Source: Leguminivora glycinivorella
Lineage: Eukaryota; Arthropoda; Insecta; Lepidoptera; Tortricidae
DNA length: 64,000 nt
NCBI RefSeq assembly: GCF_023078275.1
Contig: NC_062971.1
Span: 4,588,001-4,652,000, forward strand
Direction of reading: 5' to 3'
Both the position numbers and the translations under genes were made by a program. Below, piece after piece: positions 54,744-64,000 of this stretch. Below the pieces are notes generated by a model. It ran no database searches, was not told the DNA's origin, and was given only the letters and a program-made list of their open reading frames with translations. Each line of letters begins with the position of its first letter. The stretch's first letter is position 1.

Positions 54744-56816
54744 GGATGCTGATAAGCAACAATGTGTCAACCCACACGCCAACCATTTTGAGAAAATGGC
54801 GTCTAAAGATTTTTTCTCATTTTTTTGTGTTTCTCTTAAAAAAAATTGTTTTTTATATAGATTGTTGTGTTTTTCAGCTATAATACGTTCAGTAGTAGTG
54901 ATTATTGTAGCTTAATTTCAAAACAAACTTCAATTTGACGAAATAATGCCCTTTTCTTTTATTGCGAATTGTTCGACGACGTCAAACTTTTTCAAGACTG
55001 TGTTATGATTCTTAACCCACTTTTGCTAATTGTTTAAAAATATCTATGAGTCTTAAATAAACATGTTAAAGCACATAAATTGTTATTGTAAAATACTCTA
55101 CCTATGCATATTTTTAACTTTATAAGTGTTAAGTAACATATCAGTCATGGTCACTTAATGTTATTAGGTATAAATAATTAAATAATAATAAATATTATAG
55201 GACATTCTTACACAGATTGACTGAGACCCACGGTAAGCTCAAGAAGGCTTGTGTTGTGGGTACTTAGGCAACGATATATATAATATATAAATACGTATAT
55301 ACATAGAAAACATCCATGACTCAGGAACAAATATCTGTGCTCATCACACAAATAAATGCCCTTACCGGGATTCGAACCCGGGACCGCGGCGTAGCAGGCA
55401 GGGTCACTACCGACTGCGCCAGACCGGTCGTCATGTAGGAATCAATACATGATTTATTAATCAAACCTTTTAATGATTTTTCTACTCCCGAACTGTTATT
55501 CGTCATTTACAGGATTGTGCGTATCGAAAAAACTGAAAACGCATTGTTTGGTTCTGTAATCATGGCAACGCATTGCATTAACGATACTGCGTGCGTGCGC
55601 GGGAAGGCTTTGGGCAGCTGAGCTGACAGTGCAAACCTTTGCAATACAGGAAACAGTGTGAATTTCGCGAGAATTATTTAAAAAAAAACTATTAAAAACT
55701 AAGTGCATGGTCTTTGTAAAAGTATTGTATGCAATGGTGTTTAACTGACTCCAAAATACTCGTGGAAAGTACGCCACTCATATTTCTTGACCTCCTTTAA
55801 ACGCCTGTTGAATAAAATACTATAAATTAACTATTAGAGTAATGATCATTTCTAGACACATATTTAAATTATCTGTGCTTTTTCAACAAAAAATCGTTAC
55901 AAAAACCAAATAATCATCTTTAAAAAAAATAAACTACTTATCTAAAATATACAACAAAATATTTTTTTACGCTAAGAAATAGACTAAGTCATTTAAATTA
56001 TGAATAACTCATGACTTGTACAAGAACAAAACATAAAATATCTTTAACAAAATAATAAACTACCATTCAGTAAGTATTCAAAAATCAAACAATATTTTTA
56101 TGCATACATTAACACGTCTTAACGTAATTAGTAATTATAAAAAAATAGTAGCTTATATTAGATTTTTATATAAACACGTACTTGTAAAAAATGTTTGCAA
56201 ATTATAATAACTAATATGTATATTCATGACTTAAAATGTTCAATTTCGTACTGAATTTACCATTCATGTGCAAAAATATACTAATGGACTAAGTCATAAC
56301 TTATTCAAACATAAATTAATATGAACAGTTATATTTTACAATAAAGTGTCATGGTACTTACACCAAAAACGAACAATTTATGACCCGAATATAATTTAAC
56401 AATAATGACTTACGTTTTATAACACGGGTCGTAGCATAAAACAACGAATAAAATATCATTTTGCAATAATCATTCAAGTCTCATAGTGGGTAACTATGTC
56501 ATTTTTTGCGTTTTGCAAGAATGAGTCAAGTGTAAAAAAATCGTTAAGTCAACCCTCATAACACATTATTGTAATTTAAATATGTCTTCTGCCAATTACT
56601 ATAATAAGTTAAGGTTCTTGACACATTAATGCAAAACAGCCAACACACGATAAAGGATTTGTGTTAACCTATTTTTTTACTTTTGGGATAGTAAAAATTT
56701 TCAAAATGAAAAGGTCATTTTTGCAAATAGAAGTTTAAAAATCCAGCTATAACATGGCATTAAAATCTCATTTTTTTAGTTTTTGTGGGTTGACACATTA
56801 TTGCTTATCACCATCC
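54744..56816. mobile_element. 2.07-kb DNA element with 33-bp TIRs and 4-bp TSD
   Basis: Terminal inverted repeats 54744-54776 and 56784-56816 match at 31 of 33 positions (GGATG, then GATAAGCAA, TGTGTCAACCCACA). ATCT flanks both ends (54740-54743, 56817-56820). ACACATTATTG-type words recur near the right end (56570, 56622). No transposase-like ORF; the interior is AT-rich with a nested SINE (55198-55430). Superfamily is not settled; a 4-bp duplication would fit Sola-type elements among others. Confidence 0.75.
55198..55430 (-). repeat. SINE family B, reversed, inside the 2.07-kb element
   Basis: AGGACATTCTTACACAGATT through GGGATTCGAACCCGGGACCG to GACTGCGCCAGACCGGTC. A and B boxes are well kept (TGGCGCAGTCGG and GGTTCGAATCCC on the minus strand), the best-preserved head in the window. 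Confidence 0.85.
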
Positions 56817-56820
56817 ATCT

Positions 56821-57281
56821 AATATCGGATCAGATAATGTGAAAATCAAGGCAAACATGATTTTGAAATAGAACATTCAGTTGATGTGTCGTGGGATTTC
56901 TGACGTAGCATAGTGCTTTTAGAAACTTTATTACTTCGATATTTTTATAGTGTTCATTGAACTGACATTCCGAAGAATTGGCTTATGTTCTATAAACAAT
57001 AAAGAATTTCGGGACGTCCTTTGACATCGTCTGAAGCCGTTTAATTCTATTAATGTATCCGCTTTTTAACGAGCCTGTAGTAAAGAGCTTAGTCAAGGTA
57101 ACTTTGGTGGATAAACAAACAACGTGATAAAACTGCTGGGAAGTAGGTATTGTCGTATTATGTGCGATGGAATATTTTATTGACATATGTGCAGACATGA
57201 CGTTGACGACGAGTGAGTAGGTATGTTCTTCTAAGAAGAAGAATCTTCTTCTCGTGTCGATGATTTCAGATTGAGCGGGCC
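56821..57281. other. No gene seen
   Basis: Non-coding flank without recognised repeat. Confidence 0.4.
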
Positions 57282-57427
57282 CTGCCGGCGTATCATGCTT
57301 CTAATTTTATCACTTATCCACGTAGATAAGACATCTGTCACTCTCACACTGACATACTTGCCAAAGCGTGACAGAAGTCTTATCCACGTGGACAAGTGAT
57401 AAAATAAGAAGCATGATACGCCGGCAG
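57282..57427. repeat. 146-bp hairpin element
   Basis: Left arm 57282-57341 (CTGCCGGCGTATCATGCTTC and on) and right arm 57368-57427 are complementary over 60 bp with few mismatches; loop of 26 nt. Non-coding foldback MITE. Confidence 0.8.
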
Positions 57428-58024
57428 AAGGTAGCGACATTTATCGCCCTGTATGTTGCATGACGGGGGTCCTGTTTTGAGTAGGGGGCACGCTGGACAG
57501 GACAGCATCCGCCCCATCGTTTGTGGAACCGTCCTACATGCGCATTGGGTATCTAATTTTTAATTCGATCTGATTTTTGATAACAAACTGAATTTCAGCA
57601 TTAACTTCACCTTTCCTTCGGGAGCCGCGTTTATAAAACATTTATCTACAACTACAAGACCTTGTGTATAACTTTTAGAACTAAAACAGATTTTTAGTTC
57701 AATACGTTCATTACAAAATCTTTTTGCTAAAATATTTGGCAAATCTTCGAGCGCAAATTACACGATATACTTCGTAAACTAGCACATATCTGATTATGTA
57801 AACGGTTATTTGTTACATAGGAGATCAAGTTCGGAAAAACAATACCATTAGGTATTATTTAAGCCAAGATTTCGTTGGCAGTATTCCTTCACTTTAGATT
57901 TGGAATCAAATTTTGTAACTGCACTTCGTGGTTTGGTTTATTATACATAAGTAATTATTATCAATTCTTATGGTTTTTCTGGTCAATACCAAAGCTTTGA
58001 ATGCACAACATTCGCTTTCGATAC
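57428..58024. other. No gene seen
   Basis: Non-coding sequence; no recognised feature. Confidence 0.4.
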
Positions 58025-58027
58025 TAA

Positions 58028-58156
58028 GGCCCTCTTGCACCAACCACTTAACTCAGGGTTAGTGGGCTGACATCTGTCAAATTCCATATAAAATGGAGGG
58101 TTAACCCGAGGTTAACACACCTTAACCTTGTGTTAAGCGGGTGGTTCAAGTGGCCC
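58028..58156 (+). mobile_element. PIF/Harbinger-like MITE, TAA duplication
   Basis: Ends GGCCCTCTTGCACCAACC and GGGTGGTTCAAGTGGCCC, flanked by TAA at 58025-58027 and 58157-58159. Uninterrupted relative of 52195-52491, with GGAGGGTTAACCC in the centre. Confidence 0.75.
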
Positions 58157-58159
58157 TAA

Positions 58160-59266
58160 GTAGTCTAACCTTTTTGCATAAACTCTGTATACCTACTTAT
58201 GTGGCTTAACTGGTCACCGAAACAAGACGCTGACATATTTTGACGGACCTGTTTACTGACAACTGAGATCATGAATAAAATTACTAACGGAAAAATCAGG
58301 AGTGTTCAATCTCATAATAATGGCCCTTTGTGAATTTCAATTATAATTGCAAGTAAAATTCGGAAATCACTGTGACAAAGATAGTGCTGAACATTCTGAA
58401 CAAACGGGGTAAGTTCGCTGAAAGTCTGTATGGAAAGAAAAGAGTATCAGGGCCCCATACATTCTACGACTCTTCTCCGGGGCAGGTAGGTATTTGAAAA
58501 TTTCCTTGGAAACGCGCAACGTTCCCCGCCGCATCATTACCGCAATTATGACGTCAAATTTCTCACAAAATCAAAGAAATTATCTGTATGTACCTAATAC
58601 TCGTGAATTATATGTAAAACACTACTAGAAATACAGAAGTAATCGGTAGACGATCGTCACGGCCGCATCGCTGCCAATTTATTCGCCGGCAACCGCCGCC
58701 AGGGTGGGATTTCAGATTTATTAGTCGCTGCAAACGAGTTCTATTCACGACGGTTTCCAAGTGTTTTTTTTTTCTATTTTATTTTAATTTACCTAAGTCC
58801 GTACCTTTAAATCTTTAAGGAGCTCATTCAAAGGTAAATGTAATTACGAAATTACAACTTTATTTAAAAAGACAAACTCCAATAAACTTTGAAGGGCTAT
58901 TTACTTATAGTTGACTCAGTAGCAAATAATTACGATAGGTATCATGTATTTTTTTCATTTCTGCTCCATCCACATGAGGCCACACATTTCTTCGTCATCA
59001 TCATTGTCAATCATCCTATTTCAAATATCATTATGTGCTAAAAATAAATAGCTGTATAGGTATTTAGGTAAAAATAAACAAAATTGGTCCAATTGAACCA
59101 AATCGATTTGTCCAATATTGTTAATACATTTTTATGCCACGTCGGTGTCAAAAGAGTAGCCTAGCCTCTGAGCTTCAGAAGTGTTACATGCGCATTGCCG
59201 ACGCACTATACTCCTCACCTTCGTTTAACATAATACTGTGAGTAGTCAATTTTTTTTAACAGTTTT
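58160..59266. other. No gene seen over 1.1 kb
   Basis: Non-coding. A GC-richer block at 58660-58720 has no motif. Confidence 0.4.
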
Positions 59267-59330
59267 TAGGGTTCCGTACCAAAAAGGTACAAAAGGAACC
59301 CTTATGGCGCCGCTCTGTTTCTAAGTTAGA
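59267..59330 (+). repeat. Repeat fragment with AGGGTTCCGTACC palindrome
   Basis: TTAGGGTTCCGTACC and GGTACAAAAGGAACCCTT form an inverted pair over 45 bp. Its start resembles the end of family Q, but the interior differs. Fragment. Confidence 0.4.
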
Positions 59331-59363
59331 TGACCCCGTTTGGGATTTGCTCAAGATCTGGGT

Positions 59364-59502
59364 GGCTAGCCGAATGGCACAATCGCTCACGAAACGAAGC
59401 GCTAGTAGATATCTATCTCTATCGCGCTTGCGTATTGGCGCGACAGAGCCAGCGGCGTTTCGCTTTCGTTTGGCGTCGGAGAAATGCCATTCGGCTACGG
59501 GG
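59364..59502 (-). repeat. Family P inverted-repeat element, intact copy
   Basis: GCTAGCCGAATGGCACAATC to GCCATTCGGCTACGG; nearly identical to the reverse of 23185-23330. Confidence 0.8.
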
Positions 59503-60376
59503 CCTGGATACCTGCAGTGCTTCGTCACACCACACAAAGCAAATAGATATTCTCAATTCCCATTCCTTTCTATCAACTGTGCTGGACAAACTCCAATATT
59601 GAAGATAAATTAATTTCAGTGTTTTGTAGAATCCATTGTCTCAGCGCATCCAGCCATTAAATGCCGTGCCGACAAACATCCTCCCCACTAGTCGTTAACG
59701 TCGTTATAGATCCGTAAATAAATCTCCCGTAGATCTGTGTAATTAATGTGCCGTCGCGCGTACGAGGGCCGTGCGCCCGCGCATACGGAAAACAAATGAG
59801 GCCTAGGACTTTTTCTATAAATCTCGGGAATATACAAAAATAAGGTGTAGGTAGATCTACCGACATAAAAATGTGCGCTCTGCTTTCCAAATTGTAACCA
59901 TATAAATTCGTATAAGTAACATCTTGCCATCACTATCCTTACTGATAAAATTGTATTCGTCATACCTAGTTCACAATCTGACATGGATTTATATTATTTT
60001 TGTGCCTTCCCCTGCAACAAAATTTACGCCATAATAGTACGATGGTAAACAGTAAGTCGTGTAGGGTGTATAGCCCGGGATCTTGTCGTTAGGTCTTGCA
60101 TCTAGGGGCCTGAATCGAAAACAATTAACGCTTTTAAGCAGGTGCTGCCCCTAAATTTTCACTGCTCTACTTTGACTTACTAAAAAAACTTTACATTGTG
60201 CACCACGTCCTCAAACTGAGGATGCAGGGAGAGCTCATGTTGGGCACAACAGTATGATGTCTATCTACTCTCTCTATCGCCATGGAGTGTGAACGATTGT
60301 CACAGCTAGTCTAGTAGTCCTATTCTTATTATTAAAGTTATAAAGGGATGGGATGGTCTATCACACGGGCCAATTA
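59503..60376. other. No gene seen
   Basis: Non-coding. A CpG-rich stretch at 59740-59790 (GTCGCGCGTACGAGGGCCGT) has no associated exon that I recognise. Confidence 0.35.
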
Positions 60377-60384
60377 CTCTCGCG

Positions 60385-60593
60385 TACTGATGTGCCGACG
60401 GAAAGTTTCCAAAATTCTGAAATTTTCACTTAGGAAAACTTCGGAAACTTTCCATACTTTGTATGGACAATTGTATGGATGGAAACTTTCCATTTCATGA
60501 ATTTAAATTCTCTTTATTTTTCGTGAAAGTTTCGTAAATTTTTCAAGAAATTTAAGATTTTTTTGGAAAGTTTCCGCAACTTGCACATCACTA
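60385..60593 (+). mobile_element. hAT-type MITE, 209 bp
   Basis: Ends TACTGATGTGC and GCACATCACTA (inverted), flanked by the 8-bp repeat CTCTCGCG at 60377-60384 and 60594-60601. GGAAAGTTTCC-type words recur inside near both ends. No ORF. Classic hAT signature. Confidence 0.8.
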
Positions 60594-60601
60594 CTCTCGC
60601 G

Positions 60602-61158
60602 CTAATCATGTGCTTGTATGAATAATAAAAGACGAATGAACTTTCACCATTTTAATATGAAACAATTCGTATTGTCGGATAATTTAAATACAATATTAAT
60701 TAAGCTAATTTTAAGTATTCTAAATCATTCTTAATACGTATATAAATATATTTAATACGTAAATACTTATATAAGATCACACTGACTAGAATGCCACACC
60801 CCTTGTCTGCTTTAAGGTTGGGTTAATTTTCAAAACCTCTATTATAATTATACTGATCGATATGTTTCAAAGGAATTCCCCAAAATACTCGTAGATAAGG
60901 TCAAGAAGGGAACAGTGGCGCAATAGGATATAGCGTGTACAAGCTTGAGCCACTGTACCCGGCTATCTACCGAGTCTCTGTTTCCTCAATAATACTCTGT
61001 TAAATTATTTTCGAAAAAAATGGTGTTGTACTAAAACTCCAATTACAATGTTTCGATTTGTTCAGAAATTTAATTTTGTGCATATTTTAATTATCGATCA
61101 GTTTCTAAATTGGTAAAAAGCTTCTATATTTATTAAAAAAGTTTCAGCCAATGAATAA
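60602..61158. other. No gene seen
   Basis: AT-rich non-coding sequence. Confidence 0.4.
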
Positions 61159-61599
61159 AATAGTTTTCACCACACCAACTGGTAAAGGCTTACTTTGCTA
61201 TTCGAAAACAGATAGCAAAATTGCATTTTATCCACAAGAGTGCAAAGTAATTTCATACAAATTTTAACTTGATGTCTTAAGCTAACTGGTAGATTTTATC
61301 AATAAATGATAATTTTGAATCATAAATATTGAATAGATTGATGGATGTGATTTAGTTTGATGTTTTAAAGTCAGTATTTTGATCGTGTTGGTGTGGTGAA
61401 AAATTTTGTGTTTCACTCGGTGGCAAAGTTTGTTTAACCTTCGTGCCTTAATTGAAACCCTCGCAGCGCTCAAGATTCCACTTTGTGAACCACTCGCTAG
61501 CTCGCGGTTCAATATTGGAATCTTTCGCTTGCTCGGGTATCAATATTGGCACGTGCGGTTAAACAACAACTTTGCCCCCTTGTAAAACAAATAACTATT
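61159..61599 (+). mobile_element. Foldback family B, single copy outside the duplication
   Basis: AATAGTTTTCACCACACCAA to CAAATAACTATT. Same blocks as 34312-34754, including GGCACGTGCGGTTAAACAAC and CTTTGCCCCCTTGTAAAAC. This copy defines the ends AATAGTT/AACTATT independently of the tandem duplication. Confidence 0.7.
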
Positions 61600-63211
61600 T
61601 TGCGATCGGTACTGTTTTGGCGAAGCTTTAATAATAAAAGCTAAATTCATGTTAATATAAATGTAAGAAAACATGCGTTGGAATTTCCGGAATTACTTTT
61701 GTTATTGTTGATAACAAATCCAAAGCGTGTCAGTTAGTTATAAATAGATAAATAAATGAAATATATAGATAATACACACAATATATAGATATACATATGG
61801 AATGAAGCATACACACTAGATAGGTACACAACATAGACAATGAATATTATAAATACACGTATACACAATATAATAATTATACGAAGCATATAAATAAATA
61901 AACATATACAAATAATTTATAATACGTTAGTATTATTATGATATGTGTAGGTATACTGGCGTTTCTCATGGTTAGTAGATATTTAAAAATTATAACTATA
62001 ACAAATACTTCCTAATGGTAACTTACTCCCACAGTTTCGTTAATTTGACTATCTACTATTATATTTTTATATATAGGTATAAATTATATAAGTGCATGTT
62101 TAATATTATTAACAATTATATATTTTATCATAGAAACGACTCTAATCAAGATACACACATATTCTTGCTTTTAATATAAGAATATAAGATAAGTACTTAT
62201 TTAATTTGAAATTATTTATTTATTTATAAATAAACTTAACCGTTACAAATAATATTAATTTAAAAATTCTTTGGTAAGCTAGCCGTAGGCATTTCACGAG
62301 CATTAGTACAATCACAATAAAAGCTTTATTAATTCGATTTCGACTTATTTACACATTTATAATAAAATAGTCATTACAAAATAAATTATTAAAATATATT
62401 ATATATTTTCAGATTCATAGCCTAGTTTCACGAACCGTGCTTACACCAATTGGTAAGAATTTTCGGGCATGAATTATTCATGAGGTATAAAATTAAATTA
62501 GTTAAGAAACTATTCCACAGGCAACATTGAATTATTAAAATATTCTATGCACAGACATGTACAAAGAGATTGAGCGGCCAAGCGACTAAATATTGTATAC
62601 ATTATATTATGCTAATATACATAACAATTTCTTACAACTGCTTGTGGAATAGTAGAAATCCCCTCTAATGTTTTTTTTTATTGTATAACTTTACCATAAT
62701 CAGGTATTAAGCATTTTAATGCAGTCCTTATTCAGTGATAAAGGAATCTTGCAGTAAGAAGGTAAATTATATATGTTTGAGATTTAGGTCGATCCTCGTT
62801 TATATAATTTACTGTACGATTTCCAATTATATATATTATCCGTACAATGCGAAAACAAATATGCGATAGTGAATTATTTTCGGTTTCAATGTATAAAGGA
62901 TAGGTACCTACATCATATACTTGGAAAATATTTATAAATATAAATTGAATCGTGAGGATCGCCCTCACTACACTGACGAGCATCGTCGCCAAGTCAGCAC
63001 TATGGAAAATAGCCAAGCAGCAACCGCAGAGCTGACTAAACGCCGACGCTGCTTAAGAACATTTCATCTGTGTTTGATAAGGATCCTAATATAAGATGTT
63101 GGACTTTAAACATGTATAGTATATCAAAGTTAATAATTATACAAAAAAATGTTGACAGTCACAGAAGGTTATAGAATTAGACGACTAGCGTGGGATAAAC
63201 GAAGTACATCG
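61600..63211. other. AT-rich, partly 3' UTR of the gene at the right edge
   Basis: Very AT-rich with ATATA-type runs at 61740-61930. The part nearest 63211 is presumably the 3' untranslated region of the minus-strand gene, but no polyadenylation site was fixed. The frame at 62732-63016 has no motif. Confidence 0.35.
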
Positions 63212-63350
63212 CTATAGGTCAGTGAACCCATGCTGGGTCTCCATGTTCTGTATGCGGTCGGAGTCCTGGGTGCCCGTGATCACCTGGAGCACCCTGAACG
63301 CCTTGGACTGCCGGGGAGGTGCTTCTTGCGTGAACTTGTGGTAGAACACC
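63212..63350 (-). CDS. Terminal exon of an unidentified host gene
   Basis: Minus strand after an acceptor TTCCAG|G at 63351-63350 reads VFYHKFTQEAPPRQ, then KAFRVLQVITGTQDSDRIQ and ends QHGFTDL with a stop (TAG) at 63214-63212. The composition is protein-like (balanced charge, GC-rich third positions unlike the AT-rich surroundings), and there is no repeat similarity in the window. About 45 C-terminal residues. Upstream exons would lie beyond 64000. The frame is open further upstream for about 12 codons, so the exact acceptor is uncertain. I do not recognise the family. Confidence 0.6.
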
Positions 63351-64000
63351 CTGGAACCACGGGATTTTGACATCAGTGACATAGATTAACTTTACCAAGT
63401 TTGTAAGAAACCCTGACACGATTACATGTGGGCGTCGCCATGATGCAAAGTTTTAGTGCAAATTTTTGAATCTCATCGATAGGTAAAGCAAGAAGAGAAA
63501 ATTTAAAATTATAAAATATTTCATCACGAATACCTAAAAAAACCAAGACTCAACAAAATAGTTATATTTTAAATAAAAAAAATACATCAATAAAGGGACG
63601 AAGGATATTTAGCCTAAAAACAATGATTAGATTTTTTTACTACCATTGACATGACAGTACTAATATTTATTTTATTTGACGATTGTCATCTAGTATATGA
63701 CATACATATTAGCATATTAGAAACTTGTACGGACAATTTTGGCTGTAAAAAGTGATTATTAGTTTTTGATCACTCTCAAAGGCATAAAGCACTTGTTAAA
63801 AAAATACTATAACCAAAATAAGGGATGACATACTTTTTTATGATAAAAAAAATATCTGATTTCGTTATAAAGACTATGTAGTGTGAGTTTTTACAATTAA
63901 TGAGATAGCATAGAAAACAACAATGTGAGGTTACATTACATAACAAGCCAATTAAACCATGAAATCTGAAATCCGTAATAAAGTACCAACAGTGTGTAAT
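63351..64000 (-). other. Probable intron of the right-edge gene
   Basis: AT-rich, no further exon found up to the window end. Confidence 0.35.

Noticed and set aside
55496..55777. Open frame of 93 codons inside the 2.07-kb TIR element
   Set aside because: It shows no transposase motif (no DDE/DDD pattern, no DNA-binding domain) and the surrounding DNA is full of stops.

Overview
The window looks like transposon-rich intergenic DNA from a lepidopteran insect (moth or butterfly). The basis is AT-rich DNA without operons, non-LTR elements of the RTE and CR1/Jockey kinds, two tRNA-headed SINEs, many small inverted-repeat elements of types familiar from moths, and CCTAA (insect telomere-type) motifs. 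Only two traces of host-type genes are visible: the 3' terminal exon of a minus-strand gene at the right edge (63212-63350), and a frameshifted THAP zinc-finger exon at 14701-14834.

Layout. 1-2030: small repeats, including one miniature element split by another. 2031-6625: a near-full-length poly(A) non-LTR retrotransposon with a PHD-finger ORF1 and an endonuclease/RT ORF2. 6900-14700: repeats and long stretches with no gene. 15490-22350: LINE debris (three RTE C-terminal pieces and two 5'-truncated CR1/Jockey-like pieces), a hAT-type MITE and a 123-bp hairpin. 22500-33300: MITEs, SINEs, a tRNA-like cloverleaf inside an inverted-repeat unit, and a candidate hAT-like element carrying a telomere-motif minisatellite. 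33310-43520: a direct tandem duplication of about 5 kb whose unit is packed with foldback elements. 44090-51649: a minus-strand Ty3/Gypsy LTR retrotransposon with near-identical LTRs and an intact Pol frame. Its Gag carries a stop codon and is split in the zinc knuckle by a 2.5-kb element at a duplicated TTAA; that element itself carries a minisatellite and a MITE. 51650-63200: more MITEs, including a sharply bounded 2.07-kb element with 33-bp terminal inverted repeats and 4-bp flanking repeats, and another foldback copy. 63212-64000: host terminal exon and probable intron.

The parts do not form a pathway; they record layered insertions. The most interesting items are (1) two diverged foldback families that still align as translated blocks and sit in a young tandem duplication, (2) the tRNA-like inverted-repeat unit at 25733-25876, (3) the nested Gypsy/TTAA structure with an A_AAA_AAC frameshift site, and (4) the 2.07-kb element at 54744-56816. 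Family names below the superfamily level were not checked against any database.
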